Assembly (NCBI GenBank): GCA_020746875.1 | Contig: JAGTJL010000009.1 | Coordinates: 806,001-870,000, forward strand | Reading direction: 5' to 3' | DNA from: Rhexocercosporidium sp. MPI-PUGE-AT-0058 | Lineage: Eukaryota > Ascomycota > Leotiomycetes > Helotiales | DNA: 64,000 nt | Part shown: positions 46,425 to 58,567 of the stretch, piece by piece | Layout of the letters: every line of letters begins with the position of its first letter | How positions within the stretch are numbered: position 1 is the first letter of the stretch | Notes under the pieces: model-generated | Told to the model about the DNA's origin: nothing | Database searches by the model: none | The model's input: only the letters and a program-made list of their open reading frames with translations | Made by a program: the position numbers and the translations under genes

Positions 46425-48461
46425 TCAAGGCAGTAGCTTCTCCCCCTCAGTTTCCATCAACCCCGTCCTATACTTCGCAAGCTTCACCGGGATATCCCCA
46501 CTATACCCTGCCTCCCCTCTCGCAACCTCAAGCTTCTTCGTAATCTTGCCCACCATCTTCGCTATCCACCGCTCATTAACAACACCATCCACAACCGCCC
46601 TCTTAACACCCTCCTTCAAACCCCCTTTCAACGCCTTCCCAAAATCCTTGATGCCCGTGACATCCTCATCCATGACACTACTCTCCTTCTCCATCTCAAC
46701 CACTTTCGTAGCCTTGACCAACGCGGCCGTGAAATCGAGTAGCTCTTGATCAAAGCACGCTGGTAGACGAGCGTGAACGCTCATCGAAACATTGGTTTCG
46801 TCGGAGAGGGATTGGGAAAGCGAATGTTGCGCGTTGATCTCTTGGGGTTTCCCATCGGCGGATTCGACACTACGTTCTAGTTCGTGGGTCTTCTTCTCGT
46901 TTTCTAACGGTGGAGGTGGGAGGATGTGTTCGTGGTGTGGGAGGAGGAATGATGGGACGACGAAACGTGCGTCTGCTCCTCCTAGACGGACTACTTGCTT
47001 CAGTTCTACCTCTGTGGGTAGAGCTCGATATGCCATCACGTCGGAGAACACCAGATGGCAGATTATGTCGTATGTTGGGATGAATGGGACGTGAGCTATG
47101 CCTGTGATACCGCCGAGTTCGACGGCGAAGTTGGCATTCGAGAGCCAAGCCGAGATGGATTGTTGTAAGTGACTGATCTCGGAGTTCTGCTCAGCATATT
47201 CTTTAAATATCTTCTGGACCAGCATGCTGTCTATCCACCGGCCTGAAGCGGTAGCTGTGATGGAAGAGATATGAACTGGATGGAAGTAACTCAACGGATT
47301 GAGGAGAAGCCGTAGGAGCATCGGAAGGCGATGGAGGAAGCGTTTGACGTATGGAGGAGATGATTTCTTGATTGTTGAAACTCTGACGGACTTTTGGGGT
47401 GGATGTGGAACCGAAGGTTTGGAGTGGACATGCGAACAGACTGCAGCACGAATGGCGTTGTCGTCGGTAATATCAAAGGTTCGCTCAACATCGATCGTTT
47501 GCTCTGTGAGAGCCTTGACATGCTCTCGGGCTTCGTGGATCGAGCTTGTCGCCTTGATGAAGTCCAACATCTGCAGATATCGTCCACTTGCTGCCTCATT
47601 GTCTGGAGTCATCTTCTTTATGGACTTCAAGCCGGTTGTCGTCGACACATCATCGGGCATATTGCCATCCGTCATGGCTTCAACCATCTTGACCTCTTTC
47701 AACGGCAAATCTTTGACGCTCAGTTCGTCAATGCTCCTCCGATCCGCATCTCTCGAAGCACGGTTCAATAACGGTGTCCCCTCAACAAACACCGAGTCCC
47801 CATCGGCATCCTTACTATTTCCTTCCAACCCTCCAAACGTCATCTCAAACTCCCCACCCTTCAGATTCGCGTAACAATCCCCAATCTCGATCCCCCTAAA
47901 CAAGCGAACCGTAACCTCCTCCGTCTGAATCGCAAGTTCCATATCATCGCTCAACTTAATTCCCACTTCGACACCATGAACGATAAAACTCAAATTACTT
48001 AATGAGAACGTGACACCTCTCAAGACCATAAGTCCATCGACATCCGTATCGATCTCCAACGCCGGGATATTGAAGAACGCAATCTTGTCATCAATAAAAT
48101 GTAGATGTTTCAACAGCGCTCTCAGCCCTCTCCTAGCGACATTCCCCACCATCTCGAACTGGAAGAGACAAACCAGCAAGATAGTCGGGTAACACAACGC
48201 CGTGAAGATGCCATAAAGAAGCCATGAAGTCGAGCATATCGAGTATCCCAAATTGAAAGTCGAGAAGACGGGCCAGAGTGCGATGGATGGTAACACGCGG
48301 TAGCCATTCGAGTCGCCGATCAGAATGAAGAATTGAAGGAGTGGTGCACCGGATAATACCCAGCGACGAGGCCACTGATAGAGTGCTGACAACAGGAGAG
48401 TGAGGGAAGCGAAGAGGAGAGGTGATTTGAGCACGCGCTCTATTGCGGGTTTGGGCGCCAT
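46425..48461 (-). CDS. Conserved-looking fungal membrane protein of unknown function
   Basis: An intronless frame of 678 aa. Hydrophobic segments are at about residues 13-28 and in a block of two or three around 55-105 (ALWPVFSTFNLGY, then LLYGIFTALCYPTILLVCLF). The remainder looks soluble and beta-rich in its middle (VDGLMVLRGVTFSLSNLSF, then GVEVGIKLSDDMELAIQ and VTVRLFRGIEIGDCYANLKGG). This reads like part of a lipid-binding or bridge-type beta groove anchored to a membrane, but I cannot name the family. A Lys/Ser-rich linker and an amphipathic C-terminal part follow. The long intact frame and restrained composition make it a real gene. Confidence 0.8.
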   Translation of the reverse strand: MAPKPAIERVLKSPLLFASLTLLLSALYQWPRRWVLSGAPLLQFFILIGDSNGYRVLPSIALWPVFSTFNLGYSICSTSWLLYGIFTALCYPTILLVCLFQFEMVGNVARRGLRALLKHLHFIDDKIAFFNIPALEIDTDVDGLMVLRGVTFSLSNLSFIVHGVEVGIKLSDDMELAIQTEEVTVRLFRGIEIGDCYANLKGGEFEMTFGGLEGNSKDADGDSVFVEGTPLLNRASRDADRRSIDELSVKDLPLKEVKMVEAMTDGNMPDDVSTTTGLKSIKKMTPDNEAASGRYLQMLDFIKATSSIHEAREHVKALTEQTIDVERTFDITDDNAIRAAVCSHVHSKPSVPHPPQKSVRVSTIKKSSPPYVKRFLHRLPMLLRLLLNPLSYFHPVHISSITATASGRWIDSMLVQKIFKEYAEQNSEISHLQQSISAWLSNANFAVELGGITGIAHVPFIPTYDIICHLVFSDVMAYRALPTEVELKQVVRLGGADARFVVPSFLLPHHEHILPPPPLENEKKTHELERSVESADGKPQEINAQHSLSQSLSDETNVSMSVHARLPACFDQELLDFTAALVKATKVVEMEKESSVMDEDVTGIKDFGKALKGGLKEGVKRAVVDGVVNERWIAKMVGKITKKLEVARGEAGYSGDIPVKLAKYRTGLMETEGEKLLP

Positions 48462-49384
48462 GATTGGTGCGCGTTAAGCTTTGTACCTATGTACCCGTTT
48501 TGCTCTGGGCTGGGAAGGCTGGAGTTCCAGGTTCCTGGGATCGTCCTGGTTGGGATTTTGGGTTTGCACTTTACTGGTTGGGTTGCGACAATCTAATGCA
48601 GGCTTGGGAACTTTGGAGGAACTAGATGAACACGAGGATCTAGAAACCCGTCGTTTGAGATGTAATAGGGAGATGATATTGACAGGGAGAAATCATTGTT
48701 TTATCCCTTTATCAAAGCACCGGGTAATCTGAAGGGCGAAGACGAATTCGAGGAACAAGGTCTAGAATTCTCCGAATCGCCCTACGTCATTGACTCTTAA
48801 ATGTCACGTGCAAGTCCTCAAAATGTTGATATTTTACATCTACTTCCTCCCAGAGGCACAGTCAGAAGCTACGAAGTTACTAGATCAGGTATGACCATAT
48901 CGAGAACAAATAACGTTGAGTCAGTACAGGCCAGCCGAAGGATGTCAGGACTAGCATGTAAACACAGCAGGTCGTTTATTTCTCTCAGAAACTTCTTGCT
49001 ATAGTAATTACCATGACCAAAAAGTGTTTTATTTAAAAATAAATCAGTTTCATATATGCATACTACTCTTATTTCTAAGTTTCAAAGTGTGCAGTCGATT
49101 AGTTAGTTAACCAGGAGCTACGATACCATTTTAAGTAATGCCAAATTCGCTACCCCCAAATTTCTTTTTATTCCGATAAACTCAAGCATACCGCTGTTTT
49201 CATCCGTTTATCATCACTTATTACCAATCAGTCGTTCGATCAGATGAATAGTGTGCTATACATGTTGCAACGAATATGTAAACTGCTTGCTGAACACAGC
49301 TAGATCCGCAATATATACTGATTCGCACATGTTCTTTGACTACCTAAGATTTGCACTCGGTGACCAATCCCCCACCTAGCACAT
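48462..49384. other. Intergenic, AT-rich in its right half
   Basis: Promoter of the membrane protein at the left and the 3' end of the zinc-cluster regulator at the right. From about 49,000 to 49,350 it is AT-rich. No gene seen. Confidence 0.5.
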
Positions 49385-51393
49385 CTACCCAAACACAATA
49401 CTAAACTGCCTCTCCTCACAAATCATCCTCCAATCGACCTCATCTCCTACATCTACCCTCCTCCAAACCTCCTGCACCACCTCCCACGCCCTCATGATAT
49501 TAGTCATGCCTTGCCTCCTCTCCGTACCACAGAAGCCATTCATTGCCAAATCTCTATCTTCCTCCGTCGTCGCTTCACAAGCCGAGACGAATAGCGGCCA
49601 GAGCAATGCTGACATAGGGCCATCGTAGCATTGTTCCGCCAATTGGACGACATTCGAACAGGCCTGCAGAGCGAGATGTGCGTGTTTCTGTACCGTTGGA
49701 TGAGTTCTAGGTTGTGAGCGGATCGTTCTGTACAAGTACACGAAAGCGGAATGGCGATATGCTTCAGCATTGTGGAAGATACTCTGGATTCGCGTACTCT
49801 GCTTGTCGATATTCTCACGATCAGCATCTTCGCCTGAAGAGGTGAAAGTGGGTTTCCATGTCGCGAGAGCGTTCTCGATCGCTTGAGATGTGCTCTCGAG
49901 TTCTGTACGAAGGACGGTGGCTTTGGATGTTTGGCCAGCGGCTATGGCTGCTTCGAGGGAGTTTTTGAAGGAGAGGAGATGGGAGAGTCTGTGGATGATG
50001 GGCCAGAGATCTGTGGAGAAGCCGAGGAGGGTGTCGACTGCGCTGAGGGGAGAGTTGGGTACGGAGTCTGCTGATGCCGGGGGTGTAGGGAAGGGGGGTG
50101 AACAGGGTTCATGGCTTGCTTGTGGGGCAGTGCCTAGGGATAGAGCTGCTATCACATCGTAAAAGCGGAATGCCTGGTGGTGTTAGAAAAGGATATGGCT
50201 GGAAAGGGTGACTAGGCACTAACTCTTTCTAAAAATAAAGTTGTTGGTGTTGTGATCTGGGGACCTGATTTCATGACTGTCATGGCGCCCTTTAGATGTC
50301 CTTTCACGATGTTGGAATTCCCTCGTTGGACAAGCTGTGACTTATCAGTTTTCTAGTCCTGAAACCTAATATCTCAATACTCACCACCTCGTAATAGACC
50401 AACAGCATGATTGCTCCCAGAACTTCCTCTCGATTCGATACATCGTTTTGTTCGATCAGGCTCGCCAGTCCCTGCAGAGCTTTGTTGTGAAAATCCAAAG
50501 ATTTCTCGTCGTTTTCAATCCCTCTATATTCTAGATGGGCGCTGGAAAGCGCAAATATTGCATTCATAACCGGAGAACTCGCATGCGATAATGGTAGTAC
50601 CAGCTGTCGAAACGGATTTCCATTATCCTCCTTGAACACGATCAGATGGGACAAGACATTGCAGAAATGATCGACTAAAGCTCGCCGGTTCGTCCGATTC
50701 GTAAATTCCTCGAAAACTGGCGCACAAAATTCTAGCAGTGGAGATGCTACGGGTGAGGGCGCAATCATCGCAAGATCTGGATATTGACTGTTTGACCGCG
50801 CCACAGCGGTAGAAGTAGGTGCAATGGGTATTGGATCCGTCCGTATGATTTCCTCAACATCGTTCCCATATGGCGCATCCCACTCGACCGACCCGTCCGA
50901 GCCTTGATACTGATACACAGACCCATTCTCCCATTTGCTGATCACATCTCCATTTGCGTGCCTATCGAAATATATATCTCCGTTCTCGAACCGGCCGGGC
51001 CATCGCTCGTCGCAGTCGTTGTCGCGCGAGAGGGCTGATCCAGCCATGGACGTCCGCCTCCGCTTTCGAGGCTTCACCGCTTCATATTCGCATTCTAGGC
51101 CGCGTTCCTGGCAGCGATCGCATTGCGGTCTGACTTCGTTACACTTCTTCTTCTGGGGACGGGGTTAGACGGTTTCTTCGGAGTAAGCAGCGGTGGGAAT
51201 TGAAGTACCTTTTCTTTGCTGGGACTAGTTAGCAGATGCAATAAGAACCTGGATGGTTATACTTACCAATGTATGCATCCTTCATACCAAACCTACGTCA
51301 GTTAAATTTTCCATACCTGGGGAAAGGGTAATTACCAGCTCGAGAGCGTTTTTTGGGTGCTTTCGGCGCAACGCGTTTAGTATAAATGAGCAT
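49385..51393 (-). CDS. Zn2Cys6 fungal transcription factor with two micro-exons
   Basis: Six exons: 51393-51336, 51279-51267 (13 nt), 51218-51209 (10 nt), 51152-50385, 50334-50224 and 50173-49385; 582 aa. All introns are GT-AG with branch sites and matching phases. The N-terminus is basic (APKKRSRAG). The zinc cluster is C-x2-C-x6-C-x6-C-x2-C-x6-C: CIHC and KEK come from the two micro-exons, and the remaining [21 protein letters not shown] from exon 4. A basic linker follows (KPRKRRR), then an acidic/aromatic stretch with repeated NGDIYF/NGDVI/NGSVY units (about residues 75-100) and a helical fungal-specific regulatory domain to the end. It is a nuclear DNA-binding regulator; its targets are unknown. 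Confidence 0.88.
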
Positions 51394-51610
51394 CTTGTTG
51401 GCTTGTGACCAAGGCGTGCAGAACAACGTAGAGGAAGCGTCAACGTGAAGAGTAAAAAGGCGTTCACGCAGATCGACAGGAGATTATTGAAAGTTGACAG
51501 GAGGACAGGTATCCGATGGACTGGAAGAACGTGGTATTGTATGTACCAGACAGACTCAGGGACAGAGATGAAGCGGAGGACGGATGGGAATTTTCCCCAA
51601 TTCGCGGAGA

Positions 51611-51650
51611 ACAGCCAGACAGCCAGACAGCCAGCCAGTCAGCCAGCCCG
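51611..51650. repeat. Short CAGACAGC/CAGCCAGC tandem tract
   Basis: Imperfect repeats of AGCCAGAC and AGCCAGCC lie about 220 bases upstream of the zinc-cluster gene's start, in its promoter. Seen directly. Confidence 0.75.
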
Positions 51651-51938
51651 CCCGTACAGCCCATTTGCGGGGTAAGCTGGTAGGCTGGAAGGCTATGATG
51701 AAGTGCAAGGATTGGCACAAGTTGTGGATGCAAATACGAGAGCCAACGTGATCCGTTTGTCTCAGGGGGGAGTCCTTGGCGTTGTTATATGACTCGGAAG
51801 CTCCTCGGTAGAGTTTCCGAGGAACATTGGCTGCAGATCTATGGATGCTTGAAAGATGAGTAACTAGAAGTAGATAGCTGAGTAGAAGTTCATATGTCAA
51901 AGCCATTAGTCCGTCCCCATATTTGTGCATGCATGTAG

Positions 51939-51968
51939 GTACCATACCATACCATACTATACCATACT
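51939..51968. repeat. (ACCAT)n microsatellite
   Basis: About five ATACC/ACCAT units with one imperfect unit. It lies between the divergent zinc-cluster and J-domain genes. Likely polymorphic in length. Confidence 0.8.
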
Positions 51969-53031
51969 TTAGAGAGACTTGGGGTTGTGGAGGGAGGCAG
52001 GCACATGGCATATTAGGCTAAAGTACGTTGGGTGTTTGGTTCGGATAAAAGGATTTTCCTCTTGCAGCGAGAGCCTCGGTCTGGGTTGAATGATCACCTG
52101 ACCCTTGGAATTATTCAAAATCCCAAGCGAGCTTCTAAGCGATGGCGGCGTATTTTGAAACGGGATTTGGAGAACAAATAGAGGGGCAGGCAGTGAAGTT
52201 TGAAGCAATGGATTTGTGGAGTTCTATAGCCGTACAGTATAGCGAGATAGTCAAATCTGGATCGATGTGATCGTCGACAGGCCAAGACGTAATTAAAAAC
52301 AGAAAGCAGGTATTGTTTGGGAGATGCAAAAAGGCATTTGTTGTCTCCAGAAACAGGAGAACCACGATCAGTTAACGAGATCACGATTCAAGGAAAGTAA
52401 TCACCTACAATTACCATTTAATTTTACACGAGAACAGGCAGGTTTGGTGCCTTCAGACGGCAAAACACAGGATACTTTGGCTTTCTGATGACAATGGCTT
52501 CAACAAACGATGTCCAGCAAAATGAATCGTCACGACATACTGCTTTTAATCTTTGTGGTAGACTCAAGAGAACAAAGCACCCTCTGCCATGCACAGATTG
52601 AATCAGACAAGGCCCCCGAGCCTGGTGATCTCCTGCCCAACCTGATCACGTGGGGTCGTGTTCACAAACGCGTCTCCAGAACTGAACTCAACTGAACTGA
52701 ATTGAACTTCACTTTCAGTTTTGAGGCCGCAAACTTTCACTCTCTGTTATCTTCTATGAACTCACCTTCCAGATTCACAGTTTGGTCAACGCCCGCATCA
52801 ACGTGCGTCTCCCGCACAACTTAAATTTTGAACCCCCCACCTTTTTGTACCTACCGATCATCTTGAGCCAACCTCCACCTCTCCCATCCATTTGTACAAC
52901 AGAGAAAGGACTTCTAGGTGTCGATCTTCACTTTTGTCTTCTTCCTACCAGTTGCCATCTTCCACAATCCTGAACACGCCTTTTCCACGTCTTGTCCTAC
53001 CTTCAGGGTCCAAATCGCATCCGTTTGCAAG

Positions 53032-53979
53032 ATGCCTTTCAGACCAGAGTTCGACCTCTATGAGGCTCTTGAGCTCACTTCAACTGCTTCCGCCACGGAA
53101 ATCACAAGCAGCTACCGTCGTCTTGCCCGCGAGCATCATCCAGACAAGAATCCAGACAATGTTGAAGCCACCGAGAAGATGCAACGGGTAAGAGACAATC
53201 CACTTCATACACCTTCAAAGGCATCAGACACAGGAACTCCGACTTTTATTGAAAGCCACATGCTAATTGAATCCTTCTAGATCAATGCTGCTCACGAAAT
53301 TCTCTCCGACACAAACCTCCGAGCCCAGTATGACAGCTGTCCCTCCACCCCCGAATCGGGATCCTCCAGCTACTACTCCTACCCATATGCTGGAAACGCC
53401 TATCGATACGATTTCGAGGATGAATTCATGCAACAGTTCTTCTCCCAGTCCGATGGCTACCACTATGATCACACCCACTCTCAGAATCGTGGCTACCGAC
53501 CCGAAGGTTTCTTCACGTTCTTCCAGAGCGACGCGCGGAACCAATACCAATACCAAGCCGATATGGACAGAATGGCAGCAGAGGATGCGATACGCATGCA
53601 GCACCGTGCTGAGCAGCAAGCAAAGTACGCCAGAGAGCAGGCTGAGAAGTGGTCCAAGGAGCAGGATGAGAAGGCAGCACGGGCGAAACAGAAGAAGCAA
53701 GATGAAGCGCTCTCGCAAGCTTTGAAGGAGGCGCGAGCCAGAGACGAGAAGGAGCGACAGCAGCAGTTCTGGAACTCGATTGGTGCTGTAACCGCTGCTG
53801 AGAAGCGTGCTTCTTGCCTTCACTCCAACTTCTGGCCTCGTCACCAGGGCAAGTCGAAGTATAAGTGCATGGGCTGCTTCCAGAAGAGAGGTCCGACCGG
53901 ATTCAAGTGCCCTCACTGTGAGCTTCTGCAATGCCAATCGTGCCTGAACGCTTTCCAAGCCCAGCAACCGGGAAATTGA
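53032..53979 (+). CDS. J-domain (DnaJ/Hsp40-type) protein with C-terminal Cys cluster
   Basis: Two exons: 53032-53187 and 53281-53979, GT-AG, phase 0; 284 aa. Residues 8-75 form the J domain: DLYEALELTSTASATEITS, YRRLAREHHPDKNPDN with the HPD tripeptide, and INAAHEILSDTNLRAQYD across the intron. A Tyr/Gly-rich linker follows, then a long charged helix (about 145-205, Glu/Gln/Lys/Ala-rich, coiled-coil-like). The C-terminus has a cysteine cluster CMGC..CPHC..CQSC that looks like a zinc ribbon. J proteins stimulate Hsp70 ATPase. The Hsp70 partner and site of action cannot be told from sequence; no signal or membrane segment is present. Confidence 0.9.
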
Positions 53980-55878
53980 ATGTATCTCAGATCCCAGATC
54001 TTGCTTGTTGCCTAGTGAGTGTCTGATTTCAAGACATCTACCACAATGTCGCAACGACACGACATGACTCTGGCGGAACAAGTTTTGAAACCGAGCTACG
54101 AGCTCCGGTAATCTAAGCAGCATTCTCGATACTCATCTGCTCGACCATTCGATCAACTTACGGTCAACTTCTAAGCACGTAACCATTTTCCTTTTTCATC
54201 TGTTTCCTAGACGCACAACGGAACTGGCGGATGCCAGGAGTATGGAGCTCGTTTCTCTCTTGATGACTGGCGATTGTCGGGCGAAATGAGGAGGTGTTGC
54301 ACCGCATTGAGTCGAAGACGGAGATGGTGGTCGTGATCTCTTCGTCAACATGGATTGGGCAAGATAGGTTCGGTCGATGGTGGGTCGGATATCATACGCT
54401 TCTGCAGACTTCTGTTTCCATCTCATCTTGAGTCAGCTCTGGGTTATGGGACGAAGATACCTACTTTGAATTTGAGATTTGTCTATTATGTGAGCGTTTG
54501 TGATGTTTGTTGTTCGCCGTGGTAGGTTGTCATGCGATCTTTGAACAATCCTTGGCCAAGTGACCAATTTCTCTTGGACATTTTGCACTTTTCCTCTTGT
54601 TGTTGATCATTGCATCCCTCTCCGCTCATGTGCTCTTGGGGGTTTGCAACATGGTACATGCTGATGTTACTTTCTTACTGCGCCTTTGTAGCTGCAGAAA
54701 GGTGGCCTCGAAAGTCTGTTTAATCTAGAGGAATGTTACAAAGTTACGTAGCAACGTGCTGTCTAGTGATGGACCCCGCTTCTCTCGGCGCCTATCACTC
54801 ACTTTCTACAGGCTCTTCAACCGCGACTTGGTGAGATCTTACGAGAGCGAATAGAACCCCAATATATTCCTTTCTCTCCCATTCGCTCTTGCAGGACCTG
54901 GCAGCTAGATTTCCACCGGAAAATTACTGGCTCAGCAGCCCTACCAGCGGAAGTGGCCCGCCCCGTGAGTTTTCCATCCACATCATTCCCCGCTGTCACC
55001 CAATCTCAACCCTCACAGCGCCAAAGTGGCACAACCCAACCACTCACAACCAGCTTTTCTCACGCACGTCTGCAGCAGACACCGCCCCTTCCTCTCTTCA
55101 TCAGGCCATTTAAATGCCTTCAAGAGCATCCCACACGGCCCCGATTGGCTGAGTGAGATATTATGCAGATGCTGGCTGACTGAAGGCACCGCGCACCAAT
55201 CAAGCTGTCCATGCCGTCCTGACGGCCCCCGAAAACAAAGCTGGGGAGGCTGAAGATGCGTCGAATCCCAGCTCCTGGAGTCATGAGCCAGTGGATTACG
55301 GCGCAGGAGCTGCTGAGATCCCGGGGCGGCGGGCAGATCATTCGAGTCTGGGCCAGACCCAAGCAGCAGCCAGCGGGGGATTTTCTCCATGGGTGGGTGG
55401 GTAGGAAGCTTTTCTTGTCGATCTGTTGACTGACAATCTCGACTCTCTCTTACTATTACTTCTACATACATACCTACGTATTACAGGCTGCTTTATCTCG
55501 CGCATTTATTTGTTAGTGTTTCATACCCTGCCATCCATCATTGCCATCTCTTCCGTTGCCTCGAATCCTTCCAAGTAAGCTGTCGGTGATCGTGAAGCCC
55601 ACGAGGCTCTCTTACTCCAGCTCCCCCCTCCCCACTTCAAGTGCTTATTCACGCCGCAATCCTATCGAGCGTCTGGATCTGAGACAACGGGCAGCGGCGC
55701 CAGAATTTTTGACAGCGGATCACGATAGACGTTCCTTCGCTATTGTTGTCGTTATCATTTATGGAATGTCTATGCTGGTCATAGAACTTTCACCTCGGTA
55801 GTTGATGGCGTTGTCGGGCGCTTGATTGATGCTGAAGGCTCACAGAACCGAGGCTCGACAACTGCGAGCGTCGCAAAG
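53980..55878. other. Intergenic, long leader of the Cys-rich membrane protein gene
   Basis: About 1.9 kb without a supported gene. From about 55,440 the sequence is C/T-rich and probably transcribed as the 5' leader of the gene at 55879. Weak frames on either strand (for example a 76-codon one at 54196-54426) lack recognisable content. Confidence 0.5.
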
Positions 55879-57973
55879 ATGTTAGTTTCAGCAGGATGGA
55901 GAGGTGCGATTGTGCTTGGGCTTGTTGGCGGATCATGGGCGTCGTACAGAGATACAGAGTTAGGGAAGCCGGACGACGATGGCAGACATGGTGCTGGAGT
56001 CCAGAAAGTGGTGCAAGAGCAACGGATCCTTCTACCTACCGCGACCGTTAAATCCGCAATCATCGTCTCCCACCCGAAGATAACGGATGGACCTTCCCTG
56101 GTTAGAAGGAAGCTCGGGTCGATCAAATGGGATATGATACATGATGGGATTCAGGGCCAGAAAAGAGACTTGACTGCGTGTCCGGTTGACTTCAATCTGT
56201 GCCCGAAGTCTATGAATGGAGGATGCTGTCCTAAAGATCGGGTTTGTGGGACGAGTAGCTGTTTCCCAAGTTCTGCTGCTCCAGCATCTGCTTGTGGAAG
56301 GTCGAATTACGTTGCATGTGGGATTGCTGAAGGAGGTATGTCTTCTACATCGAGGGCTTATTCTCTTGCTAATCTCACTAGGTGGATGCTGTCCTGACAA
56401 ATACCAATGTGCAACGAATGGATGTATTCCTTTAGCAGGAGTAACAGATACTCCGACATGTAGTGCAAACTTCTATCTCTGTCCAGCATCACTCAACTAT
56501 GGATGCTGTCAGTCGGGATTCGCCTGTGCACTCAGTACATGCTATGCCACCAGCATTTCAACATTCACCTACACAGCAACGCTTACAACAACCGACGCCG
56601 ATCGAAATCCACACACACTCACAACAACCATCATCTCTGCCACCGTCCTCGGAGCACCAGAGGCCACAGAAACAACTGATCCTAGCAGAATCTTCGGAAA
56701 ATACACCCCTTCTCAAACAGCATCCGAAAAAGTCAAAGCGACAGGAACTAAAGACTCCGGTCTCACCACTCCCGAAATAGGCGGTATTATCGGCGGTGCA
56801 GTGGCAATCCTAATTGTAATCCTCATCGCCTCATTCTTCATCATCAAGCGCCTCAACCGCGCCATCAAGGTCTCCGAACTCGCAAACTCCAATACACACT
56901 CCTCATCAAGCGGCCATCGATCCAGGCCGCCCATCCCCCGAAACCAAGAAATCGACGCCATGTCCGTCGATCCATTAATGATGACCGCCTCCGAAGCATC
57001 AGGAAGTTTCCGACGCCCCTACGGGTCCCGCAACCCCTCCTCAACAACCCATTACGAAGTCGAAGCTAACAGCCCGCCCTCCTTCACGAGTCCCTTCCCC
57101 CCAACTTCACCACCACACACGCAGTACCAACAAGGCTACAACCCCGTCTCAAGCACCGAATCGCAATACTCATCCAGCTCCGGCGGTGGGGGGTATAGAA
57201 ACCCATCCCTAGATTCCACACCACCAATGCGTCATAACCCCAACGCAGGCTATTTCGACCTCCCTCTCCAAACACAAACCCAACACGACCGCGGCGCCGA
57301 ACATCGCCGTTCACAAGTCTCACAGATCTCCCCACAAATCGGTCGTCGACCAAGCCACCACGGCCGCAACTGGAGCGACGCAAGTGACATCTCGCAAATA
57401 AGCCATGCATCCAGCCCCACGGTCGCTGAACTCGAGGCAACAGAACGCGACGGCGAAAGCTCTAGGAGGTCCAGCTCGGGCTTCTCGCGGGTGTTGCAGG
57501 GGCTCGGGATGGGAAGGTCGGGCAGTACTAGACGAAGGAGTGATCCGGTGCCGCTTCCAGGTGGGCCGGTCAGGACTCCGGATTGGACAACACCGAGTCC
57601 TAGAGAGGGACTGGGTTTTATTCCTGAGGCGGGCGAGAGTGCTGTTAGGCTTGAGGTGGAGAGGGGGATAAGCGATGCGCAGTTTAGAGATATTTCGTTG
57701 TTGGGGGGTGAGGGGACTTTTGGGGGTGGGACAATTGGAGGGGGACATTTGGGGCGGGAAGGAGGGGGATGGGTGGAGAACTCTTTAGTGGGAGGGGGAG
57801 GGGGGTGTATGATCCTAGTATGGATGAGATGGGGGATCTGGGTGAGGCGAACAGGAGGTGACGTGATGTTGATGTTGATGTTTCGATTGATTTTTAGCGA
57901 GTTTTGGCTTTTTGGGTTAGATGGTGGAGTTGGAAAGAAACATCTTTCGGTTTCTTTGGGTTTGGACTTTTAG
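55879..57973 (+). CDS. Single-pass Cys-rich membrane protein with Ser-rich cytosolic tail; C-terminus probably frameshifted
   Basis: Exons 55879-56335 and 56382 onward (GT-AG, phase agrees). An N-terminal signal peptide (AGWRGAIVLGLVGGSWAS) leads to a luminal part with three Cys modules (CPVDFNLCPKSMNGGCCPKD, ACGRSNYVACG with GCCPDKYQCA, and CSANFYLCPASLNYGCC), a Thr-rich stretch and a single membrane helix (GGIIGGAVAILIVILIASFFII). A long Ser/Pro/Arg-rich cytosolic tail follows. This is a layout of fungal surface sensor-like proteins. The written frame ends at 57973 in an implausible hydrophobic tail. A one-base shift in G-runs near 57760-57770 would instead give an ending with VYDPSMDEMGDLGEANRR and a stop at 57859-57861. 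I favour that end. Confidence 0.78.
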
Positions 57974-58567
57974 TTGCGTTGATACCAAATACGAATCGAT
58001 TATGTTATTATGCTATTTATCTCAATATTCACAGAGTACTTGTCATTTCCAGTCAGTAGCTGTCTGGCATCATGCGTTCCGAGTAAACATACCGATCAGT
58101 GACCGAGACTGCTGCAACACTTGCAAGGAACCTGCGCACCACAACTCAAGATGACTATAATTCCCTTAGAGGATAGTCTGGGGTAAGTGTTGCATACTTT
58201 GTGAGCATGAACAGAAGACTTAGAAGTGTCGGGCTGTCGAAATGATGAAGTGTTTTGAAAGAGTATCGGGGTTTAACATCGGCGAATCTACTGCATCAGG
58301 CTGCAAGTGATGTATTCCATTGCACCGTGGTCAGCAGAGTGCCCTGTTCGATATGACGATGACTTGAGTATATTTCTGACAAATTCTCGATAGATCTTGT
58401 GTGCTTTGTTCAATACGACGCTTGATGAGCATGTGCAAGGGCTCGACTTTTGGAGGATACCAGACGATGGATTGGATTCCGGTCTGAAGGTAGATGCATG
58501 AATAGCCATTGCCATCTCGGACTGTACAGTTCACTTCCCAATCAAGCTCGTAATTGTACACCGGACT
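57974..58567. other. Intergenic, convergent gene ends
   Basis: About 600 bases with no supported gene, between the membrane-protein gene and a minus-strand small gene. Confidence 0.5.

Larger units (their letters stand above)
51394..53031. other. 1.6 kb shared upstream region of two divergent genes
   Basis: It holds the promoters of the minus-strand zinc-cluster regulator and the plus-strand J-domain gene, plus two microsatellite-like tracts. The last 250 bases before 53032 are C/T-rich, typical of fungal promoters and 5' leaders. No gene seen. Confidence 0.55.

Noticed and set aside
55541..55801. 86-codon frame upstream of the Cys-rich membrane protein
   Set aside because: It opens with TTG, not ATG, and has no protein-like features; not good enough to call an upstream reading frame.
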